DNA of 64,000 nt, from positions 6,730,118-6,794,117 of the forward strand of contig NC_023757.2 of assembly GCF_000499845.2 (NCBI RefSeq). The letters run 5' to 3'. Origin of the DNA: Phaseolus vulgaris. Its lineage: Eukaryota > Streptophyta > Magnoliopsida > Fabales > Fabaceae. Made by a program: the position numbers and the translations under genes. Each line of letters starts with the position of its first letter. The stretch's first letter is position 1. This document shows positions 22,221-37,892 of this stretch, one piece after another. The notes beneath the pieces are model-generated. The model saw nothing but the letters and a program-made list of their open reading frames with translations, was not told the DNA's origin and ran no database searches.

Positions 22221-22225
22221 GTAGT

Positions 22226-22814
22226 GAGTCAATTCATGGAGACTCCCAGTTCTACTGATATAAAAGTTCCTAAAAGGATACTTCGTTATCTAAAAGGTAC
22301 TCTTGATTATGAGTTATTTTATTCTTTTTCTAATGATTTCAAACTTCATGAATTTTGAGATAGCCATTATGTGGGTGATATATATGATAGGAAGAACGTC
22401 AGTGTCTTTAACTTTTTCATGGGAGGATTTGTTTTTCCATTGAGTTCAAAGAAATAACTTATTGTCACACTTTCAACATGTGAGTCAGAATATGTAGTAG
22501 CAACTTCATGTACTTCTCATGCAATTTGGCTAAGGAGATTATGGAAAGAATATTTGCCACAAATGAAATCTACATATATTTGAATAGATAACAAGTATGC
22601 ACAAGCAATAACAAAAAAATTGGTATTTTATCATCGAAGCAAGCATATAGACATTTGATATCATTACTATAAAGGAAGTGAAGCTTAAGTTATTCAAGAC
22701 TCAAGATCAAGTTACAAATATCTTCATGAAGCTACTAAAGTTTGAAGAGTTTCAAAAGTTAGGAGCAAATATATATTGGTGTGAAGAAGAAAATTTTAAA
22801 TTAAAAGGGAGAAA
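22226..22814 (+). pseudogene. Copia D, 3' part: end of RT and RNase H
   Basis: Resumes the frame interrupted at 17803 with the RT connection segment (LRYLKGTLDYELFY), then RNase H with a SSKK-like stretch and CESEYVVAT, and ends in a purine tract AAAAGGGAGAAA at 22803-22814. Several stops are present, for example near 22357 and 22457. Confidence 0.85.
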
Positions 22815-23150
22815 TGTTATTATAATTTAAATAAAGAAATATATTGAATAACTCCTGAGTTTTTCTAAGTAAAACCTATAAAGTTTTTAATTAGAGAAAG
22901 GTGCAGAAAATTTTATTATAGAACTTTAATTAAAAAAACTCCTAGAAGACAATCTATATCTCTTCATTGAACATCTATAAATACCTCATTATATTTAGCA
23001 TTTTCAAGACAAGAAAATTTGAGTTCTCTCTTTTCTTACTTATCGTCTCCTACAAAAAATTGTTGCCTATTTTGTTGATTTGGTTTATTACTTTTCCTTG
23101 CACCATGGTGGTTAACTTATTGACTAGTGTTTTTCATTATATGTATGCGA
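22815..23150 (+). repeat. Copia D 3' LTR (right edge uncertain)
   Basis: TGTTATTATAATTT begins right after the purine tract. A TATA-like CTATAAATACC lies at about 22976. No 5' copy is present, so the right edge is estimated. The 63-residue frame at 22967 lies within and is not credible. Confidence 0.6.
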
Positions 23151-26100
23151 CCGGTTAGGAATACATCCTGAAATCACTTCGGCAAGTAAGAGGAGTGCTT
23201 GTGAAGCTTATTTAGAGGAGATTTTTCGATCAAAAGAGAATAAGGTTGTACAAGGAGTTGAGAATTTCATTTTATTCAAAGCTTAGGTGTCAACATTAAT
23301 TGGTAAAGCCCTTTTTAAAAAAACTATAATAAACTATACAAATAATATTGTTGTCCAAGAGAGAGATAATGGCTAAAGAAGAGGAAAAGAAAGTTGAGAA
23401 AGCACCAGTAATATAAAAAAAGACAAGTGGTGAGAAAAAAAAGTGGAAGAATAACCAGTTGAGCCTCCTGCTTAAGAGGAAAATAAACCAACTCAACTGA
23501 TTGAGAAAGAAAAACCACCAAAATCTTGAAAATTTGGTACAAAATAGCATGAAGCTACTTCTTGAAAACAAATATATGTGTATTCTTAATTTGCATATAA
23601 TAAAAAATTGTCATAATACGATTCCTTTATTTTTTTTCCCCGTATAAAATCAATTTTGTGCTACTTAATTTGATATTGTTCCAGAGATTTAGTATAAGAT
23701 GTTTGTGAATTGTTTTATAATTTTTAATTTCATTTTTCACTTAAGGAATTGTGACATTAATTTGGTTTATCATACCCTTCTTATAACTTTAGTAAGGAGA
23801 AGTAATAGACTCGGGATACTAGAAGAATTCATACTTATTTGAATTTACATGCAACCAAAACCACAATAGAAGAATGCAATCTTTTATTTATTTATTTATA
23901 TATTTATATATATATATATATATATATAATCCATAAATTTTGTGGTAGCATATATAAAAATTAATGTTTTGGTAAGTTAGTTTTATTAATATGTGAATAA
24001 TGTTTTAATTATGTTAGGTATTCGAAGAAATCATTTCTTCATGTAGCAAGTTGATTATTTAAATTTTTTAAAAAGAAATTTACATATTTTTTATTGAATT
24101 CTTTTTTTTTGGCAAGTAGGTGTACGAACTTATTAGGCCAAATTCAAGAGAAACATCCTTTGAAAAGACTGTGATGTTTCCCTCAAGATAAATATGTAGA
24201 AAATTACCCATTGAAGTGTCGTGATTTTTTCCAAAAAAAAAATCTTCTGAAATTATTTACGGAAAGTCAAATTCATGGATAACGTTTCCTACTAGCATAT
24301 TATTCACAAATGTTTTATTATCATAAATCCGTGAGAAAAATAGTATTTTCATGAAATTTTAATATTTCTTATGAATTTTGATTATAATATTTTTTTCTTG
24401 TAGGGTTATATATATTTTTTTCAACTTGAACGTTTTCTTTCCTTTTTTTTATGTATTTTCGAATAAAGGTATAAAAAAAGAAATATTATTATTGTTTTAA
24501 CCTTCCTGAATTCACTTGGTTATTGATTTGATGGAGAGATTAACAGAAGCATTGAAGAATAGAGGTGAAGGTAGAGATGCAACCTGCTTTTGGCTCCTAG
24601 GAGTATTGTAAGGAGTGTGGAGAGTGATATAATCACTTGAGAAATTGAGAAAAAGGACGATAAGAACTTTGTTAGCAATATTGACAACATAACTATGCGT
24701 ACTTTTATATAAATTTTCAAGAGTCAAGCATCACCATTTATAAGTGAAAGGCCAACCAAGAATTACAAGTAAATGAGTAAAAAAATTAAAAGTGATACTA
24801 GTTCTAAGTCGCATGACAAGTGTGAAAGTGTGTGAGCCATATAATTATTTTAAGTTTAATGATTGGTCTAGGGTTTAATGTGGGTTGTAATTGAACTCAA
24901 TTATACCTTAGGTAGATTTAGAAACCTTAACCTAAAATTAAGGTCAAATAAAAAAAAAAAATCTATACTACTTTTTTGAACAAAATTTTTTAAGTCATAT
25001 TCTAGCTTATAGCACTTAGGTTATGACTCATTTGTGTAAGAATGTGTTTTTTTTTAACTCTCACTTTTTTTAAATTTTCTAGTTTTATCCTAATAATTGA
25101 TCCTTTTATTAGGACTCTGCCATCAAATTATAAGATATTTTATTATTAAGGTTGTGAATGTCAAAATTCACGTTAATCAATATATATATTTTTAATGTAA
25201 GAATATTTTATACCATAATCTCTTTTTTTTTTCTTTTCGCTAGTGACTTTACACTGTGATAATTGCTTAGTTTTATATTTCTAAAATTTTAACTTCAAAC
25301 TTTTCTATTTTAATATTTTTTTTCTGATATATTTTTTACCGTCAAATTATAAGTATTACAATTGTAATTTGAAATTAGCTTTTTTTAAGAAATTTCATCT
25401 TCTCTCCTAAATCATATTCACTTAAATTATTTATTATAATCATTCACATTTTATTTTTGTAATTCAATATTTTAAAATTTTATTTGAATTAAATATTATT
25501 GCAACACTATACAGGATATTTATTGATAAAAAAGAATAAAAAGAATCCTGGTAGGGTAAATAAGTTGAACTATTTGACTGTCTGGATATGGGTGGAAGGA
25601 AAAGGCGTAACGTTGACTCTATCACTGATTGGTTTGACGGAAAAGAATATGGTGACAATCACTTTATTTCGATTTGATACTTTTGTTCTTTTCTTTATGG
25701 AGGAATCATAATTTAATCTTTTATTAAAAATAATAATCTATAGGAAAAGTGCATGTCTTTAATAATCTTTAAATGATGGTTGAAAAAATTTCAATTATTG
25801 TTTTGAAACTTAACAAAAGTTTTCAAATGATAATGAAACTTTGTGTTAAAGTACTCCAGATTTTTTAAAGTGGTTGTTTAAATTTTTTTAATTATTATTA
25901 TTATTTAATGGATATGATTGACTAATAGTTAAATACTCCCCTTATACTAACTTGATAAAAAAAAATAAGTAAAATCTTATAAGGAATTATTTCTACAATT
26001 CGAAGAGAAATAATTCCATCTCTGATTATTAATTAATATAGATGAATATAATGTAAGCAATTAAATTACGCGTTAATTTTATTTCAACATATTTTTACTT

Positions 26101-27233
26101 TTAATCTTGTTTTTATATATAGGTCAGTGTACAAGAAAGTGGCATTCTTTGTTCTTCTACTATTTTAATTTATTCCTTTCTTATTTTATCACTTTTTATT
26201 GTCTTTTAAGAGTGAATTCTTTAACTGATTCATATAATTTTTATTTATTTAAGATAAATTAAATTAGTATAAAAGTTTCATAAAAATAATAAACTTTATT
26301 TTTTTAATCTAATATTTATGTATTTTTACCGGTAAGGAGCATAATTCTTTTAAGATGAAAAGAGTGACGGAAAATCAAGTTTAAACCTCGAGAATTGAGC
26401 ATTGAGTTAGTGATGAAGACCAAGGAGAGATCCACTAATGAAAGCATACTTGGGATAGTGAAAGACTTAAAAAATTTCCCAAAACTCATAAGAAAATCTT
26501 GAAACTCAAAGTTCCTTAGAGGAATACCTTAGGAGAATATTCTCATTTTTAAGACTTCAAAAGAGCAAGAAGACAAATAATTTTGCATAGTCAAAATTTC
26601 CTTTAATTTCAAAGTAGTTTACAAGAGGGAACAAAGAGTCTTATTTATAAATGCATAAGCCCTTTGCACTCAATGTTCTAAGGGATGTGAGACTAAATTC
26701 ACAAAGTGCAATTGCACACTCATGAGAATCGACGTCTACTACAAGAAGTCCCACATCTAGCAATTCTGTGTAACAAATAAAAATTTTGTCATGTATATTT
26801 GATTATAAATATATCTTTGAATATATCAAAATCAAGTAGGTACATAAGCCCCTAAATATGGAATCCATATATAAGATGTAGGTAGACCGAGTTGGTGGAT
26901 AAACAAGTTTTAGTGCTTGTCAAGTATGATGTGTCTTATAACAATGTGTTTCTCAATATGCATTAATGAGGGAGTTTTATAAGTTATTCTTTTTTTAGGC
27001 ATAACATCACTTAAGCAACTAATGTTGACTTATGTGATATGTTACCTTAGGATATGACATTTCAAAAGTTTTATCATTTTGCACAAAACATTTTAACTTT
27101 CTCATGTTGCTTTATATTTAAACATCACTCTTTCTTACATTGCTTCTTTTGTCATTTGCTCTTCTATCCATAGTTGACTTTGAAGTTTTTGTGAGAGAAC
27201 TTAGTGTTGTTTTGTTGTTGTTCATTGTCATTT
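23151..27233. other. AT-rich intergenic stretch with a TA microsatellite
   Basis: About 4 kb without a supportable gene. 23897-23930 is a (TA)n run. 23392-23530 encodes a Lys/Glu-rich N-terminus followed by a stop, too short to assign. 26380-26760 looks like part of a degraded LTR on the - strand (TTTATAAAT near 26650), without ends. Confidence 0.5.
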
Positions 27234-28735
27234 TCAGTTAGTTACATTCCTAATGGCTTCTTCTTCTTCCTTTTCAAGCTTAATCAATTTAACCAAATGA
27301 CTGTCATCACTCTTAATAAAAGAAAGAAGATCATCATTATTAGATAAATGAGAAGTAAGAAAAATTTGCCGAACCCAACTCCAAATATGCAAAGCATTAG
27401 AACATTCAAAAAATAAATGTTGAATAGATTCTTCATGCTTTTCACAAAGCGTACACATAGAACATATATGCAACCCTTTATCCTGAATATGCTGATATGT
27501 AGGAAGATGCTCATGAAAAAATTTCCAGAGTACTAGAGTTTTGAAAGGTGGAATATATGAAGACCAAATGAATTTACCACAACCACAGGGAACACCTGGT
27601 TCCAAGAAAAAAGTCTTAGCCGATTTAAGAGTGAAACGACCAGACTCATCTAGAATCCAATTAGGAATATCATATTCCTACCTAACCATGATATGATTAA
27701 AAAAACGAGGCATCTGTTGTAAAGACAAGGGAATATTTCAATCACAACCAGTCCAAAATTGAGAGACTGTGTCCGGAATGCTAGCACCATCAGATAATCC
27801 TGCAATATTTGCTAAAGAAGTAGAAGAACACCATTTACCATACCAAAAATTAATAAAAGTACATGTACCAATAGCCCAAGAAGTATAATCAAGTATATTA
27901 GCATAAAACTGCTTAATTGCAGGCCAAAGAGATAAGGATCTATAAACCTTTCTTAAGAACCCTGACTTTCAGGAGAAAAGACCAAGGCTTGTTGCTATAA
28001 ACAAAGTTTCAAGCAAGCTTAAGAAGATACACACTATCACCAAGCCAAATAAAATTTCTACTCCACTACTCAACTTGCTTAAGAAGTGAAACAGGTCATT
28101 TAGACATATTAAAGCTATAAGCTAGAAATCCAGTAATCATCGTATTGACCAATTGTATCTGAGCCATCATGCTAAGAGATTTACCTTTCCAAGATGCTAG
28201 CTTCAATTTGACTTTATCATCCAAAGGTTGAGGAAATCGACACTTTGAACCACCAACAAAGATAGACACTCTTAAATAAGTGGAAGGAAAACAACCATGA
28301 CCTCAAGAAAGAATACGTTGAATTTTGGTGACAAATCTTGTTGTATCCATGGTAAAAAAACTATTCTTAGAATTATTAATATATTGACCAGAAAAATCAC
28401 CATATGTTTTAAGAAAAATACTCAAATTTTTAAGAGACTTATTACCCGCCCTATAGAAAACAAATATGTCATCAACATATAAAATATGAAAGGGAGTGAG
28501 ATAATCTTACGAACTAGCCATATGTAGAATCTTCTTATCACTCACAAACTTAGAAACACCTCTTATAAGAACCTCATCTGCAAGACAAAAAAGTAACAAA
28601 GACAAAGGATCATTTTATCTGACACCTTTACTACAAGGAAAAAAACCCACCAAACTGTCATTTATTCTGATAGAAAGCATAGTTGAACTAAAAATTGTAT
28701 TAATCCAACCGACAAACGAGGAATATTAAAGTACT
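27234..28735 (-). pseudogene. L1-type LINE fragment: reverse transcriptase and zf-RVT domain
   Basis: On the - strand the RT palm is seen as a VRxNDPLSLLLFCLA-like segment and ILYVDDIFVFY near 28460, then GSKCRFPQPLDD and the thumb region. The zf-RVT zinc-binding domain follows in the open frame 27605-27234 (LVLWKFFHEHLPT, CTLCEKHEESIQHLFFEC). There are many stops and frameshifts. The 5' endonuclease part and the poly-A tail are missing. It is non-functional. Confidence 0.85.
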
Positions 28736-29891
28736 TAATAACTTAATTGATTGAGTTATGCACAAATAACAAGAAATTGGATATATTTTTAGGGTAAATA
28801 GTAAATTGAGTATAATTAGTATTATAATATTTTATTTTTAGTACAATAAAAAAAATTACCATCTTAGTATAATAATTTTAATTTTTTAGTTTTTTTACTT
28901 TATTAATAATTAATATAATTGAGCATATGTTTGGTACGTAGTAATTATCATATGTGTTTATTAAAAAAAAATTAACCTTAATATGCAATTAATCTTAAAG
29001 GTTAATTTCTAGTGGGATAATTATTAAAAAAAAATTGTTGTAGGTAATATCAATTGTATTATGATGAAATTCAAGTGAGTCAAGTACAATCGAATTGTGA
29101 CACCTAGACTTTTAGTCTTAATAGTCTTAATAGAAGAAGTTGTTGACCATCTTTTATAATACCTAGACTTTTGGTCTTAATAGAAGAAGTTGTTGACCAT
29201 CTTTTATAGTTGTTAGTCTAGTGATAGTAATTATTGGATCCAACAATTAACTAATTGTCTATTAACATTAAATTTTCTTTTAATAATACATGAGAATTAT
29301 TAAAGACAAAAAAATGTTCAATTCTCAACATTAATGAAATTATTTTTTTTATAATAAAACTATAATTTTATTATTATAATGAAAACAAAATATATCCATA
29401 TTTATTATACGATTATTTATCTTATTTTTTTATTATTCAACATATTTTTTATTATTCAATATTTTTTATGTAGACTCAAAATTTTATAAGTATAAATACT
29501 TTTCATTTTTCTTTTATTTTTAATGTTTAATTAACACTAAAAAGATAAATGTGTAGCAAATCAGTTTCTAAGAAAAATCTTTAATGATTAAAATTGTTAT
29601 TCACGACCTTAAATAAATGAAAGATTAAAATATCCTACATTTATAATCTCTTTTTACTAAACCGAATTTAATGTTAACTAACATTTTTTGAGAAGCTGAG
29701 TTTAAATTATTTTAATATTTAAATATTTTCAAATAACTAAATCTTGTTTGTATACTATAGTAATTTTCGTGCGATAAGTATTATTCGAGAATCAATTTTC
29801 AATCTTATTTTTTAACATTAGATTCACATCGACTATAAATAAAGACAACCGTCTCATGTACGAGTTTACAAGTCTCCGTACGATGAAGATG
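28736..29891. other. AT-rich intergenic stretch
   Basis: No gene seen. It contains the short tandem duplication listed at 29098-29210. Confidence 0.55.
29098..29210 (+). repeat. Tandem duplication, about 50 bp, two copies
   Basis: The phrase ACCTAGACTTTTNGTCTTAA through GACCATCTTTTATA occurs at 29100-29157 and 29159-29208. The first copy also doubles AGTCTTAAT. Confidence 0.8.
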
Positions 29892-30009
29892 TGTTGAAGA
29901 TCTCACATTAACCAGATATAAAGAAATTTTATAGTATATTTGGAGACAAACCTCATCTTATGAACCAATTTTGTAAGATTGAGTGACGCTTAAAGTTCAC
30001 TTCTTAATA
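29892..30009 (+). mobile_element. TRIM LTR, diverged solo copy
   Basis: 118 bp starting TGTTGAAGATCTC and ending TTCTTAATA. It matches the LTR of the TRIMs at 4689-4809 and 8969-9219 in opposite orientation, with many substitutions. No primer site follows. It lies about 140 bp upstream of a copia A-like gag fragment in the same orientation. Confidence 0.65.
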
Positions 30010-30147
30010 TATAAGTGAGTTTCTAATCAAGAACTCTCCTTTTCTGTTCTTGCTAAATATTTTTCTTTTCCAATTCAAACAATTTCTCAAGAATTTTACT
30101 AAAAAACAATTTCTTACATAATGAAGAACTAGGTATTAAAAGATATG

Positions 30148-30921
30148 ACATTAGAGCTCTGGTGGTGAAGTTGTTGATCTCTCACAAGATCTTTGTTCAC
30201 CTTACCATATTAGTTTAGCATATAATCCTTCCTTTCTCATTGTCCCTATTATTCTTGAGGAACCAAACTATTATCATTAGTCTCGTTCATTTCAAAGAAC
30301 AAAATAGGTTTTATTGATGGAATCATAGAAGCTCCCAATCATACCGACTCATTGTTTTCCAACATGGCAGAGAGCCAATATGCTGGTTGTTTCCTGGATT
30401 CTCAAGGTTGTTTCTCAATCCATCACACAGAGCATCATCTGTGTGGACAATGCCTTTGACATATGAAATAATTTAAAGGAAATGTTCTCACAAGGAGACA
30501 TGATTCGTATTTATGATATTCATGAGATGATTTCTTCTTTCAAACATAAGGTGAGTTGACTGTTACAAATTATTTCACTCAGCTAAAAATTCTTTCGGAT
30601 GAATTTGATCTTTTTCGTCTGCTACCTACTTGTTCATGTGCCTCTAAATGCACCTGCAATGCTCTTGTAAATGTTTCTAAATATAAAGCACAAGACCAAA
30701 TTATTAAATTTCTAAGGGGGCTAAATGATAATTATTTGACTGTGAGAACTCAAATCCTATTGATGGACCCTTTGCCATCCTTGAATATAGCTTGCTCTCT
30801 TGTTACACAACAAGAGAGACAAATATTTGGTGGTCAATCCAAAGCAATGATTGCTACTAGCAAAGGAGGTTATAAAAACAATACTACAACCTATGGAAGA
30901 GGTGTTGGTTATGAAAGAGGA
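30148..30921 (+). pseudogene. Copia I, gag part (relative of copia A)
   Basis: Starts with the same leader/gag text as copia A (LSQDLCSPYH near 30190) and, unlike A, retains the Gag domain: CSCASKCTCNAL and IIKFLRGLNDNY in the open frame 30556-30924, then LVTQQERQIFGGQ. There are stops upstream of 30556. It is cut at 30921 by a solo LTR and resumes at 31941. Confidence 0.85.
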
Positions 30922-31935
30922 TGACACAAACCACAACAACTAGTAGATGACTAAGGACACATCAAGCACTTCGCAAAAAGGTCAGTCATCTCAGTATACA
31001 AAACCGAACCCCACCAAACCTTAAGAAAACATCAACAGAAGAAGAACAAACTATAAACCAAAATATCAAAAGTTCTTCCTTCTGGTCTTTCCATAAGAGA
31101 AAAGTTATGTAAATAAATTGGGTTCACTTTGGGGGTCCAAAATAGAAAAATAAGCTAGAGTAGGTTCACATAGCATAAAAGGAGTGTACTTAGCGAAATG
31201 GGCTTGTACCAAGCCCACTTTTTCAAGACAAGGCATCTAGGTTTAGGAAGGTTGTCCTACCTTCTAGAAGACCAAGCCAAAGGGGCGTTTGAGCATGGTC
31301 AACCCCCTTGGCCACACCTTCTTGTATTCCCCTTTTACCCTTGCCCACCAAGACACTCATTCCTATAAATAGGATGTCTTGTCTCATGTATTCACAACTT
31401 GATTTTGAATAGTAAAGAAGCTCTACAAGAGTGATTTTGTGAGACTTGTGAGCTCTCATGTTGGGTCTTATCTTGGGTGGGTAATATCTCAAGTGGCGGC
31501 TCAAGTTATCTAAGTCTTATCCTAGGTGGGTAATATCTCAAGTGGCGGCTCTTGCATCACTCATCTTGGAGTCCCTCTACTCCAAGTGACATGACTTCCT
31601 TTCTTCCCATAAGATCTTTTCATTCCTTCCTCTTTTATCTTTTATTTACACCTCCTTCCATTCCATACATGTCTTCTTCTAATCTTTAATTTTGTTTTTT
31701 ACTTTGTTCTTCTTCTTTAATTGTTCCTTGTCTCTAATTTCATTGCATCATTTGTCACCTTATAATTGTCTTTTCTTTTTTCCCTTCTAAAGTGAACCTT
31801 TAGACTTACTTAACCACTTGGTTAAGTTCGTGTCCAATGAGAATCTTCTTAGGATTCTCACCATAATTGCTAAATAAAAAATATTAAACAAAGAGCAACC
31901 AATAAAATATGCAATCCTAAAATCAACTCACATCA
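30922..31935 (+). mobile_element. Solo LTR inside copia I with 5-bp target duplication
   Basis: 1014 bp starting TGACACAAAC and ending ACTCACATCA, flanked by GAGGA at 30917-30921 and 31936-31940. Copia I reads continuously on either side. Inside are a TATA box (CTATAAATAGG near 31363) and two 37-bp copies of a GGTGGGTAATATCTC-containing unit at about 31466 and 31515. It is probably a gypsy LTR left by LTR-LTR recombination. The - strand frame at 31504-31223 is incidental. Confidence 0.9.
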
Positions 31936-31940
31936 GAGGA

Positions 31941-32650
31941 GGCTATAGAAGAGGATATACTTCTAAAATTTGCACTCATTGTGGAAGAATGCTATAGAAA
32001 ACATGGCTTTCCACCTCATTTCAAGTTTAAAAATTAGAATCATGATCAGAGTCATACTAATGTAGTTGTTCATAATACAAATTTTAATAATAATGAGTAG
32101 AATTACGAAGGTTTAAAGTCATAAGTGCAGTCTCAACAAATTGGTTTTACTCCTGAGCAGTATCAAACATTGTTAGCTCTTTTACCACAGTCCAAATTCA
32201 GTGACAATGTTTTTAATCAAGTCTCTGTTATTCCTTCCAAGACGACAATACAAACTGGTAAAAAAAATATTTCTTCCTCCAGTTCTTGGATTCTTGATAG
32301 TGGTGCTCCTGACCACATTTGTTCATCCTTAACTTATTTCACTTCATATAATCAAATTAATCCTATTTATGTCAAATTACCAAATGGAAATCTAGTCATT
32401 GCCAATTTTGGAAGTGTTTTTTCAATCAAAATCATGTCACAAACAATGTTTTCTATATTCCTTGCTTCACTTTTATTTTTCTTTCAATAACAAAATTGAT
32501 TGAAAAACTATCTTGTGTTCTTACCTTTGACTCTAATGGGTGTCAGATTCAGAACAAGAACTCTTTTGAAGATGTTTAGCTAAGGTAAGATGCAAGATAA
32601 ACTTTATATACTCAGGATCTCATCCTATTAAAAACCTCAAATCAAAACAA
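31941..32650 (+). pseudogene. Copia I, zinc-knuckle to protease part
   Basis: Continues with a degraded zinc-knuckle region and the IGFTPEQYQTLLALL spacer. The protease motif follows as LDSGAPDHIC (DSGA kept, T to P) and then YVKLPNGN. It is recognisable until about 32650 (protein text matching A's ..KMQDRLYILRI). No integrase, RT or LTR follows: a 5'-half fragment. Confidence 0.85.
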
Positions 32651-33229
32651 TAAACACTCAATTGAATAAACTCTAAATTGCTCTTATATCATATCCTTTA
32701 ATACTAGGCAGTGTAGACACATTATATTTCATTTGTTTCAACAAATCCATAAAAAAGAAACCTCAAATATAGATGGTCAGAAAAAAAAAAGTTTTAATTT
32801 TTTTTTGTAAATGACAAGTGTTGTAAAGTAAAATGAAGGAGGATACATAAGTTAAAGTTGGATTGATTGCAAAATCGCAAAAAAAAAAGTATTTTCTAAG
32901 ATATGGTGGGAGACAGAGATATGGTGAAACTGGGATTACAAGATTAAGGCAAAAAACAGAAGAAGAGACACACAAAGGAAGTACCCTAATTCCAAAGACA
33001 ACCTAATTGTGACTCCCATCACTTTCACATGTACTTGACAAGAAACAACACGTAACATGCATATCCTAAGGCAGTGTTTGGCAAGCTATTAAACTTTCCT
33101 CAAAACACCGATCCCAAACCATCTCACTCCTCAAACGCACCCCTTAAAAGCAGATTCCTTTCTATATTCCCACGTGGCCCACTCCCTTTGCGCTTTATGC
33201 TATTCCGTTTCCCCAATAATATCCCGAGA
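32651..33229. promoter_or_regulatory. Upstream region of the spermidine synthase gene
   Basis: Between the copia I fragment and the first exon lies non-repetitive DNA. It probably includes the promoter and, from about 33230, a GA-rich 5' leader (GAGAGCGAGGGAGAGAG). No TATA box could be assigned with confidence. The host promoter is at most about 600 bp unless it includes transposon DNA. Confidence 0.35.
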
Positions 33230-33307
33230 AGCCAAGAATAGCCAAACAGAGTGCTACTTCAAAATTTGTCGTCACCGAGAGCGAGGGAGAGAGAGGGGGG
33301 TTAGGCC

Positions 33308-36801
<3,494 letters not shown>

Positions 36802-37892
36802 AAGATTTTAAAAAGCATTGAGAAAGAGCTCACGTGGCTGTTGTAGAAGTCCAACATCCATCCTTACTGAATTGCTCCATTCTATCAATGAGCCATGAAA
36901 TAAGTCAGGTTAAATTTGTCATTGAAGAGTAACGTTTATTTCTGGAAATGAGTTTTAGGTGATAATGATATAGTTTATGGATTCAGTTGTCATTAAGTTT
37001 CCTCATAAACACATTTCACAATGTGGAACTATAACTATCTGTTAAGAAAAATTTTGTTTAATGCAAATTACTGTTTCTCGTATGTTTTAAAATTTAATTA
37101 CACTGCCATGATCTGCCTTGTGTCTTGAATAATACATTTGGCGTGATTGGTTCTATCAATACGAAATTATCAATGTGATTGGAAGTCTGGGCAATCCTAA
37201 ATGGAGTTTAAAAGTGATGGCAATTAAATCATCAAACCAAAATCTACATGTTTTACAATCTATCTTTACATTCGTATTAAATCAACTTTGAATTCTGGTC
37301 ATTATCAAATTGATGTCTAAATTTAAAACCCTTTTGTCCTCATTAATTAAACGAGACACCATTTACTTCAGAAGCACAGAAACACTTGCAGCATAGATAA
37401 AAATAACAAGGGTAATACTTTGCTACCTTCAACCATGATGTAACCTTTCTTCTTAGAATATCATATATCTATGTTTACTTTCAGTTTTTCCCGTTAAAGA
37501 TATTGATGAGGGAAAATGGAATGTGGGGTTCTGGTAAATTACATATCCTTTCGAAATAGGCTCCTGTAATTTTAGTGGACACCTAGAAAAACTTGCTTTG
37601 GATGGAATAATGCTAGTTTCTTCTCCCAGATACTCCATACATTCACAGGGAAGCATTAACAAGAGGTTGCTATATATCTTATTTGGTAACTGACTAATCA
37701 TTATGGAACAGAAAATGTTTTTAATAATTAATCTGATAATCATACAATCATACAGTCATAGTACAGTAGAAGATAACATTTATTGATTAATTGTCATAAA
37801 AGGCTGCATAATCAGCTAGCTATGTCTATTTTAATCCTAGTTCTGAACTCAAATTGACGCCCTTATTTTTGTTCATAGCCGCCACTTCTCAT
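36802..37892. other. 3' flank of SPDS and intergenic region
   Basis: The first few hundred bases are probably the SPDS 3' UTR (AATAAT-type signals near 37126). The rest is unassigned spacer before the convergent gene ending at 37893. The 96-residue - strand frame at 37743-37453 has no recognisable features. Confidence 0.45.

Noticed and set aside
23392..23530. Lys/Glu-rich start resembling a histone H2B N-terminus
   Set aside because: A stop comes after 15 residues and no histone fold follows; too weak to assign.
26740..26765. CTACTACAAGAAG as a CACTA terminus
   Set aside because: No subterminal repeats or partner nearby; the match is probably chance.
30757..30939. 60-residue - strand ORF
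   Set aside because: Antisense shadow of the copia I gag.
31223..31504. 93-residue ORF on the - strand
   Set aside because: Lies wholly inside the solo LTR at 30922-31935, in antisense; no domain.
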